Origin: Betaproteobacteria bacterium
Lineage (GTDB): Bacteria > Pseudomonadota > Gammaproteobacteria > Burkholderiales > WYBJ01
Length of the DNA stretch: 59,877 bases
Assembly: GCA_009377585.1 (NCBI GenBank)
Contig: WHTS01000019.1
Location: 15,112 to 74,988 of the forward strand
Direction: 5' to 3'
Below, piece by piece: positions 50,353 to 59,877 of this stretch. The notes under the pieces were generated by a model. That model had not been told where the DNA came from, ran no database searches, and saw only the letters and a program-made list of their open reading frames with translations. The position numbers and the translations under genes are program-made. How positions within the stretch are numbered: the stretch's first letter is position 1; each line of letters starts with the position of its first letter.

Positions 50353-50399
50353 GCCGTATGCACCGTTTGGGTTGCGCGACGGCAACCGCGGCATACGGC
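50353..50399. repeat. Imperfect inverted repeat in the hrcA-nadK gap
   Basis: GCCGTATGC (50353-50361) pairs with GCATACGGC (50391-50399), with an inner stem GTTGC / GCAAC (50371-50375 with 50382-50386). It lies in the 271-bp divergent region, 47 bp before nadK. A cruciform or operator is possible; no function is assigned. Confidence 0.4.
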
Positions 50400-50445
50400 C
50401 TGAAGTCCGGGACAGGATGCGCGGCCTGCCCTTACAATCGGCCGC

Positions 50446-51318
50446 ATGAGCGCTTCGTTCGCCACCGTCGGTCTCATCGGCAAATACAACAGTCCCGATA
50501 TCGCCGAGCCGCTGCTCAAGCTCGCCAATTACCTCGATGCGCGCGGTGTGCGCGTGTTGCTCGACCGGCTCACCGCGGGTCACGTCGGGCAGACACGCTA
50601 TGCCGTGCTGCCGCTCGACGAGGTGGGCCGCCAGGCAGAGCTCGCGATCGTGATCGGCGGCGACGGCACCATGCTCAACATCGCGCGCACCTTCGCGCCG
50701 TTCGATACCGCGCTGGTGGGCGTGAATCTCGGCCGGCTGGGCTTTCTCACCGACATCCCGCTCGATGCCATGTGCGAGACGATCGGCATGATCCTCGACG
50801 GTTCCTACACGGTGGAAGAGCGCATGCTGCTCGCCGCCGAGGTCTATTCGGACGGCGCCCGCCGCTTCCAGGTGCTGGCGTTCAACGACGTGGTGGTGAG
50901 CAAGGGCGTCAAGGGCGGCATGATCGAGTTCGACGTCCGCATCGACGGCCAGTTCGTCTACACGCTGCGCTCCGACGGCATCATCGTCGCTTCGCCCACG
51001 GGCTCGACCGCGTACGCTTTGTCTTCCGGCGGCCCGATCCTGCACCCGTCGGTGCGGGTGATGGCGCTCGTGCCGGTGTGCCCGCACACGCTGTCCAATC
51101 GTCCGATCGCGGTGTCGAGCGATGCCACAGTGGAGATCACGATGCGCTCGGCTCCGGATGCGCTCGCGCACTTCGACAACCACTCGCACTTCGCCCTGCG
51201 CGACGACGATCGCCTGCTGGTGCGGCGCTTCGATCACTTCACGCGCCTGCTGCATCCGCCCGGTTACAGCTACTACCACATGCTGCGGGAGAAGCTGCAT
51301 TGGAGCGAGACCTACTAG
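50446..51318 (+). CDS. nadK: NAD kinase
   Basis: Phosphorylates NAD to NADP. The 290-residue protein has the GGDGTMLNIAR motif near residues 70-80, FNDVVVSKG and the SPTGSTAYALSSGGPI substrate loop. Normal length. Same strand as recN, 59 bp upstream, an order conserved in betaproteobacteria. Confidence 0.96.
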   Translation: MSASFATVGLIGKYNSPDIAEPLLKLANYLDARGVRVLLDRLTAGHVGQTRYAVLPLDEVGRQAELAIVIGGDGTMLNIARTFAPFDTALVGVNLGRLGFLTDIPLDAMCETIGMILDGSYTVEERMLLAAEVYSDGARRFQVLAFNDVVVSKGVKGGMIEFDVRIDGQFVYTLRSDGIIVASPTGSTAYALSSGGPILHPSVRVMALVPVCPHTLSNRPIAVSSDATVEITMRSAPDALAHFDNHSHFALRDDDRLLVRRFDHFTRLLHPPGYSYYHMLREKLHWSETY

Positions 51319-51377
51319 TGCCGCTGGGCTCGCGCGCCGCGGGCTGCGGGCACAACAGGCGTATCGCCTGAGCGCGA

Positions 51378-53060
51378 ATGCTCAAGCGCATCGCCATCCG
51401 CGACTTCGTCATCGTCGAGCACTCGGTGCTCGAGTTCGACGCCGGCTTCACGGTCCTCACCGGGGAAACAGGCGCCGGCAAGTCGATCCTTATCGATGCC
51501 CTGTCGTTGCTGCTCGGCGAGCGCGCCGATGCGGGCATGATCCGGGCCGGCGCCAAGCAGGCCGAAGTGAGCGCCGAATTCGAGCTCGAGCGAAACGCCG
51601 AAACGCTCGCCGCCTGGCTTGCCGAGGCGGGGCTGGAGGGCGATCCGGGCATCTGCCTCGTGCGCCGGAGCGTGGAGACGGGCGGGCGTTCGCGCGCCTT
51701 CGTCAACGGCCACGCGACCACCGTCGCGCAGTTGCGCGAACTGAGCGAGATGCTGGTCGACATCCACGGCCAGCACGCGCACCAGTCGCTTACGCGCCCC
51801 GCAGCCCAGCGGGAATTGATCGATGCCTACGCGGGCTGTGTCGATCTCGCCCGGGAAGTGGGCGCGCTCTACCGCCGCTCGAGCGAGCTCGAGTCGCGTT
51901 ACGCGGCCGCCCGCAGCGATGCCGCACGCCTCGCGCTCGAGCGCGATGAGCTGCGCTGGCAGGCAGCCGAGCTGGAGCGTCTGGACTTTCAGCCGGAGCC
52001 GTGGGCCGAGCTCAATGCCGAGCACGTGCGCGCAGCCAATGCGGCGAGCCTGATCGAAGCCGCGTCGGCTGCGATCGAAACGCTGGCGGACGGCGAGCTT
52101 GCCGCGACGCGCCTGATGGCTACCGTTGCAAGCCGTTTGAGCCGGGCTGCCGAGCTCGATCCGGAGCTGGCCGCGGTGCTCGAGATGATTGAGGGCGCGC
52201 AGATCCAGATCGGCGAATCGGTGCACGAGCTGGAGCGTTACCGCTCACGCCTGGACATCGATCCGGCGCGGCTCGCCCAGATCGAGAGCCGGCTGCAAGC
52301 CGTGCACGATGCCTGCCGCAAGTTCCGTCTTACGCCGCAGGCGCTGCCAAGCGCCTTGCAGGCGGCGCAGGCGCGGCTGGCCGAACTGGAGCACGATCTC
52401 GATCTGAGCCGGCTCGAACGCGAGATCGCGGAAGCCAAAGCGGCGTATCGGCCACTTGCGGCCAAGTTGACTGCCGCCCGGCGCAAGGCGGCGGCGAAGC
52501 TCGGCCGCGAGGTGACGAGCGCGATGCAAGAGCTTGCGTTGAGCGGCGGGCGCTTCGAGGCCGCCATCGAGCCGCTGGCCGAAGCCACGGCGCACGGCAT
52601 GGAGCGAATCGAGTTTCGCGTCGCCGCACATGCGAGCGTCGATCCCGGTCCGTTGGCGAAGGTCGCGTCCGGCGGCGAGCTGTCGCGGCTGAGCCTCGCG
52701 ATCCAGAGCGCGCTCATGCAGGTCGCGCAGGTGCCCACGCTCATCTTCGACGAGGTCGATGCCGGCATCGGCGGGCGGGTGGCCGAAATCGTCGGCCGGA
52801 TGTTGCGGCGGCTGGCCCTGCGCCACCAGGTCATGTGCGTAACCCACCTGGCTCAGGTCGCAGCCTGCGCCGAGCACCATTGGCGTGTCAGCAAGGACGA
52901 GCACGGAGGTGCGGTCGCGAGCCGCGTGCAGCGACTGGACGGGTCGCTGCGGGTCGACGAGCTCGCGCGCATGCTGGGCGGGCTCGAGATCACGCGCGCC
53001 ACACGCGAGCACGCCACCGAGATGTTGCGCGCAGCGAGCCGGTGGGCGGCGTCATCCTGA
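51378..53060 (+). CDS. recN: DNA repair protein RecN
   Basis: SMC-like ATPase acting in double-strand-break repair. The 560-residue protein has Walker A GETGAGKSILIDALSLLLG, a long coiled-coil middle, the ABC signature VASGGELSRLSLAIQSAL and Walker B LIFDEVDAGIGG. Full length. Its 3' end faces fur with a 35-bp gap. Confidence 0.95.
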   Translation: MLKRIAIRDFVIVEHSVLEFDAGFTVLTGETGAGKSILIDALSLLLGERADAGMIRAGAKQAEVSAEFELERNAETLAAWLAEAGLEGDPGICLVRRSVETGGRSRAFVNGHATTVAQLRELSEMLVDIHGQHAHQSLTRPAAQRELIDAYAGCVDLAREVGALYRRSSELESRYAAARSDAARLALERDELRWQAAELERLDFQPEPWAELNAEHVRAANAASLIEAASAAIETLADGELAATRLMATVASRLSRAAELDPELAAVLEMIEGAQIQIGESVHELERYRSRLDIDPARLAQIESRLQAVHDACRKFRLTPQALPSALQAAQARLAELEHDLDLSRLEREIAEAKAAYRPLAAKLTAARRKAAAKLGREVTSAMQELALSGGRFEAAIEPLAEATAHGMERIEFRVAAHASVDPGPLAKVASGGELSRLSLAIQSALMQVAQVPTLIFDEVDAGIGGRVAEIVGRMLRRLALRHQVMCVTHLAQVAACAEHHWRVSKDEHGGAVASRVQRLDGSLRVDELARMLGGLEITRATREHATEMLRAASRWAASS

Positions 53061-53095
53061 GGCGCGAGTCGGCCACCGAAACCGCCGGAAAGTGT

Positions 53096-53527
53096 CTAGC
53101 CGTGCGAGCCCGGCTTGTGCGGACAATCCGGCTTGGTGCAATCGACGTACAGCGACAACGAGTGCTCATGGATGCTGAAACCGCGTTCGTGCGCGATGCG
53201 CTCCTGACGCTTCTCGATCTCCGCGTCGTAGAATTCTTCCACGCGCCCGCATTGCAGACACACCAGGTGATCGTGATGACCGCCCTGGTTGAGCTCGAAT
53301 ACCGCCTTGCCGCTTTCGAAGTGGTGGCGTATGAGCAGCCCGGCCTGCTCGAACTGCGTCAGCACGCGATACACGGTGGCCAGTCCGATATCGAGCCCTT
53401 CCTGCATGAGCAGCCGATAGATATCGTCGGCGCTCATGTGACGCACGCTCGCATTCTCGAACAGATTGAGGATGCGCAGCCTCGGCAGGGTGGCCTTGAG
53501 GCCGCTACTTTTGAGATTGGGGTTCAT
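53096..53527 (-). CDS. fur: Ferric uptake regulator Fur
   Basis: Iron-responsive repressor. The 143-residue protein has the winged-helix N-domain (ATLPRLRILNLFENAS, GLATVYRVLTQFEQAGLL), the metal-site histidine cluster HHDHLVCLQCGRVEEF and a C-terminal CTKPDC zinc pair. fur-bamE divergence is conserved in betaproteobacteria. Confidence 0.96.
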   Translation of the reverse strand: MNPNLKSSGLKATLPRLRILNLFENASVRHMSADDIYRLLMQEGLDIGLATVYRVLTQFEQAGLLIRHHFESGKAVFELNQGGHHDHLVCLQCGRVEEFYDAEIEKRQERIAHERGFSIHEHSLSLYVDCTKPDCPHKPGSHG

Positions 53528-53553
53528 CGCCGCGTCCCGGATGGGTTCAGGCT

Positions 53554-53581
53554 ATCATATTGAGTTTACGCACCCTTGCAA
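53554..53581 (-). promoter_or_regulatory. Candidate sigma-70 promoter of fur
   Basis: On the minus strand TTGCAA (53581-53576) and TATGAT (53559-53554) are separated by 16 bp, 27 bp before the fur ATG. No clear Fur box overlaps it. Confidence 0.5.
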
Positions 53582-53596
53582 ATCAAGACGAACCCC

Positions 53597-54085
53597 ATGC
53601 CGGCTGCGCGTTACTGCCGCTTGCTCGCTGTCGCGGCGGGTATCTGCCTGACGCTGGGCGCCTGCCAGAAGGTGCCGATGCTGCCTGGTCTGAAGCCGTA
53701 TCGGATGGACATCCAGCAGGGCAACGTGGTCACGCAGGAGATGGTAGCGAAATTGAAGCCCGGAATGACGCGCCAGCAGGTGCGCTTCGTAATGGGCACG
53801 CCGCCGATCGCCGATGCGTTTCACCAGAACCGCTGGGACTATGTCTACTACCTCAACAAGGGCGGCCAGGTGGTCGAGCATCGGCGCCTCGTTCTGCTGT
53901 TCGATGGCGATACGTTGAAGCGCATCGAAGGCGACGTGGTCCCGATGGCCAATGCGGAGCGCAAACTCGCGGGCCAGACGCACGAGAAGTCCGACTCGAA
54001 ATCGGACTCGGAGCAAAAGCCGGGCACCGAAACGGCCGAGGAAAAAGGCTTCTTCGGCCGCTTGCTGGACAAGATCGGGTTGTAA
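53597..54085 (+). CDS. bamE: Outer membrane assembly lipoprotein BamE
   Basis: Component of the Bam complex that inserts outer-membrane proteins. The 162-residue precursor has a lipobox LTLGAC with acylated C23, then [39 protein letters not shown] and WDYVYYL, the SmpA/OmlA signature. The C-terminal tail is low-complexity ([12 protein letters not shown]). The ATG at 53597 is preferred to an upstream in-frame TTG at 53576. Confidence 0.95.
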   Translation: MPAARYCRLLAVAAGICLTLGACQKVPMLPGLKPYRMDIQQGNVVTQEMVAKLKPGMTRQQVRFVMGTPPIADAFHQNRWDYVYYLNKGGQVVEHRRLVLLFDGDTLKRIEGDVVPMANAERKLAGQTHEKSDSKSDSEQKPGTETAEEKGFFGRLLDKIGL

Positions 54086-54095
54086 GGGCGCCACG

Positions 54096-54890
54096 ATGAA
54101 AGTTGCGATCGCGGGCAGCGGCGGACGGATGGGCCGGGCATTGCTGGAAGCGGTCTTGAACGCACCGGGTCTCGACTTGCATGCGGCGCTCGAAGCGCGC
54201 GGCCATCCGGCCGTGGAGAAGGACGCGGGGGAGCTGATCGGCTCGCCCTGCGGCGTTCCGGTCAAGGCCGACCTCGCCGCCATCGCAGGTAGCGACGTGC
54301 TGATCGATTTCACCCGGCCCGAAGGCACGCTGGCGCACCTGAGCGCTTGCCGTAGCCATGGGGTGAAGATGGTCATCGGCACGACCGGGTTCTCCGCCGA
54401 CGAAGGCGCTTCGATCGCGAAGGGTGCCGGCGACATCGCGATCGTCATGGCGCCGAACATGAGCGTGGGGACCAACCTCGCGTTCCGGCTCATCGCGCAA
54501 GCCGCCCAGGTGCTCAACGACGGCTACGACATCGAGATCATCGAAGCGCATCACCGCCACAAGGTCGATGCCCCCTCGGGAACAGCGTTGAAGATGGGTG
54601 AGATCATCGCCGCAACGCTCGGCCGCGATCTCGCGGCGTGCGCGGTCCACGGCCGCCACGGCGTCACCGGAGAGCGCGATCCGAGATCCATCGGCTTCTC
54701 CGCGATCCGGGGCGGGGACATCGTCGGCGACCACACGGTGCTCTTTGCCGGCGGCGGCGAGCGGGTCGAAGTGAGCGTCAAGGCCTCCAGCCGGGCGACG
54801 TACGCGCAAGGTGCCATACGTGCCGCGCGCTGGCTGCAATCGAAGCCGTCGGGACTGTTCGACATGCAGGACGTGCTCGGCCTGCGCTGA
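54096..54890 (+). CDS. dapB: 4-hydroxy-tetrahydrodipicolinate reductase
   Basis: NAD(P)H-dependent step in lysine/diaminopimelate synthesis, downstream of Asd. The 264-residue protein has [18 protein letters not shown] (nucleotide site), [11 protein letters not shown] and the [20 protein letters not shown] catalytic segment. The start at 54096 is the family start, 10 bp after bamE. Confidence 0.96.
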   Translation: MKVAIAGSGGRMGRALLEAVLNAPGLDLHAALEARGHPAVEKDAGELIGSPCGVPVKADLAAIAGSDVLIDFTRPEGTLAHLSACRSHGVKMVIGTTGFSADEGASIAKGAGDIAIVMAPNMSVGTNLAFRLIAQAAQVLNDGYDIEIIEAHHRHKVDAPSGTALKMGEIIAATLGRDLAACAVHGRHGVTGERDPRSIGFSAIRGGDIVGDHTVLFAGGGERVEVSVKASSRATYAQGAIRAARWLQSKPSGLFDMQDVLGLR

Positions 54891-54933
54891 GCCCCTTCGG
54901 TAGTCGGGTAGTTGTTTCGGTAGGCGTCGTCGT

Positions 54934-54963
54934 TTGCCCGCCTCGCGGGGCGTCGGATATAAT
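54934..54963 (+). promoter_or_regulatory. Sigma-70 promoter of carAB
   Basis: TTGCCC (54934-54939) is 18 bp from a perfect TATAAT (54958-54963), 69 bp before the carA start. Confidence 0.65.
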
Positions 54964-54975
54964 TTCCCGACTTCG

Positions 54976-55004
54976 AGCGGGATGGGCCGATGGCGCATCC
55001 CGCT
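54976..55004 (+). promoter_or_regulatory. Leader hairpin in the carA 5' region
   Basis: AGCGGGATG (54976-54984) pairs with CATCCCGCT (54996-55004) over 9 bp with an 11-nt loop, right after the predicted RNA start and 19 nt before the ribosome site. No T-run follows, so it is not a terminator; it may stabilise or regulate the mRNA. Confidence 0.5.
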
Positions 55005-55032
55005 TCGCATGTCTGTTGCCTCCGGAGCTCGC

Positions 55033-56158
55033 GTGTCGAAACCTGCCATCCTCGCCCTCGCCGACGGAACGGTGTTCCGTGGCGTATCCATAGGCGCCGA
55101 TGGGATCGCCTGCGGCGAAGTCGTATTCAATACCGCGATCAGCGGTTATCAGGAAATCCTCACTGATCCCTCCTACTGCAACCAGATCGTCACACTCACG
55201 TACCCGCACATCGGCAATACCGGCGTCAATGTCGAAGACGTGGAGGCGAGCCGCCCGCAGGTCGCCGGACTGGTGATCCGCGAGTTGGCGCTCGCGCCGA
55301 GCAGTTGGCGCAAGAACCTCGCCCTGGACGAGTACCTGCGCCAATACGGCGTGGTCGGCATCGCGGGCATCGACACGCGCAAGCTCACGCGCCTGTTGCG
55401 CGATCAGGGCGCGCAGGCGGGCTGTGTCATGGCCGGGCGGATCGACGAAGCCGAAGCGCTCGCCACCGCGCGCGCGTTCCCGGGACTCTCCGGCATGGAT
55501 CTCGCAAAAGTGGTGACTTGCTCCGAGCAAGGCTGCTGGGACGAGACCGAGTGGCAGCTCGGGTCGGGCTATGGGCGGCAGAGACAGCCGAGGCGCCGGG
55601 TGGTGGCCTACGATTTCGGCGTCAAGCGCAACATCCTGCGCAAGCTCGCCACGCGCGACTGCGAGGTGAAGCTGGTGCCGGCGCAGACCAGCGCCAGGGA
55701 GGTGCTGGCGCTTCATCCCGACGGCGTCTTCCTCTCCAGCGGGCCGGGCGACCCCGAGCCGTGCGGCTACGCCATCGAGGCGATTCGCGAGCTGCTCGAT
55801 ACGCGCATCCCGGTATTCGGCATCTGCCTGGGGCACCAGCTCATGGGATTGGCTGCCGGAGGGCGCACGCGCAAGATGAAGTTCGGCCATCACGGCGCCA
55901 ACCATCCGGTGCTCGACGTCGATACCAAGCGGGTGCTGATCACGAGCCAGAATCACGGTTTCGAGGTTGCGTCCGATACATTGCCCGCGAACACCCGTGT
56001 CACGCACGTATCGCTGTTCGATGGCAGCCTGCAAGGCTTCGCCTTCACCGACCGGCCGGCGTTCTGCTTCCAGGGCCACCCCGAGGCGAGCCCGGGCCCG
56101 CACGACGTCGACTACCTGTTCGATCGGTTCGTCGACATGATGGACAGGAAAGACGGGG

Positions 56159-56175
<17 letters not shown>
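55033..56175 (+). CDS. carA: Carbamoyl-phosphate synthase small subunit
   Basis: Glutamine amidotransferase subunit feeding ammonia to CarB for arginine and pyrimidine synthesis. The 380-residue protein has [17 protein letters not shown], the nucleophile C265 in [15 protein letters not shown] and GHPEASPGP with the catalytic His-Glu. The GTG at 55033 has GGAG 5 nt upstream and gives the family start [14 protein letters not shown] at 55009 is an alternative. Its end overlaps carB. Confidence 0.96.
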
Positions 56176-59400
<3,225 letters not shown>

Positions 59401-59404
<4 letters not shown>

Positions 59405-59877
59405 GGCGCATACCGGTCACTATCAACGGGGCAGAACAGCTCAAGAGCGAGCTGCAGCGGCTGAAGACGGTCGAACGCCCGGCGGTCATCACCGCGATCG
59501 CCGAGGCTCGTGCGCACGGCGATCTGTCGGAGAACGCCGAATACGATGCAGCCAAGGAGCGCCAGGGCTTCATCGAAACCCGCATCGCCGAAGTCGAAGC
59601 CAAGCTCGGCAATGCGCAGGTGATCGATCCGGGTCGGCTGGACGCGGACGGGCGCTGCGTGTTCGGCGCGACCGTCGAGCTGGAAGACATGGATGCGCGC
59701 CAGGTCATGACCTATCAGATCGTCGGCGAGGACGAGGCGGACCTCAAGCAGGGCAAGATCTCGATCAGCTCGCCGATCGCGCGCGCGCTGATCGGCAAAT
59801 ACGCCGGCGACGTGGTCGAGGTCAATACCCCGGGCGGCACGCGCGAGTACGAGATACTCGAAGTCAAATACGTCTAG
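59401..59877 (+). CDS. greA: Transcription elongation factor GreA
   Basis: Rescues backtracked RNA polymerase by stimulating transcript cleavage. The 158-residue protein has the N-terminal coiled coil with the acidic tip [19 protein letters not shown] and the FKBP-like C-domain ([23 protein letters not shown]). The ATG overlaps the carB stop (ATGA). The stop codon is the last three bases of the window. carB-greA is a conserved pair. Confidence 0.97.

Noticed and set aside
50175-50445. CIRCE operator before hrcA
   Set aside because: No TTAGCACTC-N9-GAGTGCTAA or close variant was found in the divergent region.

Overview
The window is chromosomal DNA of high G+C content. The gene orders leuCDB-asd-fimV-truA-trpFBA-accD-folC-dedD-cvpA-purF-metZ, hrcA-hemH-grpE-dnaK-dnaJ and nadK / recN / fur / bamE-dapB-carAB-greA, together with a Bug/TctC-type periplasmic receptor and a PEP-CTERM protein, point to a betaproteobacterium. 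The species cannot be named from the sequence. No rRNA, tRNA, prophage, CRISPR array or intact transposase was seen.

Layout. 1-1450 (minus): thyA and folA, then the 5' end of a secreted protein cut by the window edge. 1518-3849 (plus): aroC and an MFS transporter. 3913-8218: leuC, leuD, leuB, asd. 8482-21235: fimV, truA, trpF, trpB, trpA, accD, folC, dedD, cvpA, purF, then metZ behind a SAM-II riboswitch that overlaps a terminator. 21285-23894: a protein-isoaspartate methyltransferase, a Tat-exported transglutaminase-like protein and a TlpA-type thioredoxin. 23909-26458 (minus): a TPR protein, two cyclophilins and lpxH. 26670-29262 (plus): cysS and an unknown gene. 29259-30769 (minus): a TylF-like methyltransferase and a glutathione S-transferase.

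30895-37316 (minus) is the clearest accessory block. It is a six-gene molybdenum hydroxylase operon (coxS-coxL-coxM-coxD-coxE-coxG order) closed by a strong terminator. CoxL carries the form II motif AYRGAGR, so the substrate is probably not CO. 37738-38880 (plus) is a small gene and a PEP-CTERM protein behind a sigma-54-type promoter. 39083-43432 holds an enolase-superfamily enzyme, an ADP-forming acyl-CoA synthetase and a TctC receptor, which together suggest uptake and use of an organic acid. 43633-50174 (minus) is the heat-shock cluster with two excellent sigma-32 promoters. 50446-59877 is housekeeping: nadK, recN, fur, bamE, dapB, carA, carB, greA.

The window is unusually rich in short tandem repeats. 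Those inside genes are all multiples of 3 bp. The most striking is eight perfect 15-bp copies in hemH (LGERH x8). Others lie at the cysS 3' end (15 bp x4), in the tylF-like gene (15 bp x2), in the acyl-CoA synthetase (24 bp x2), after asd (24 bp x4) and upstream of coxS (28 bp x3). Other unexplained structure includes an array of three GTTTACG half-site motifs spaced 22-23 bp before cysS, a MITE-like element between dnaK and dnaJ, and two copies of a dispersed hairpin repeat.
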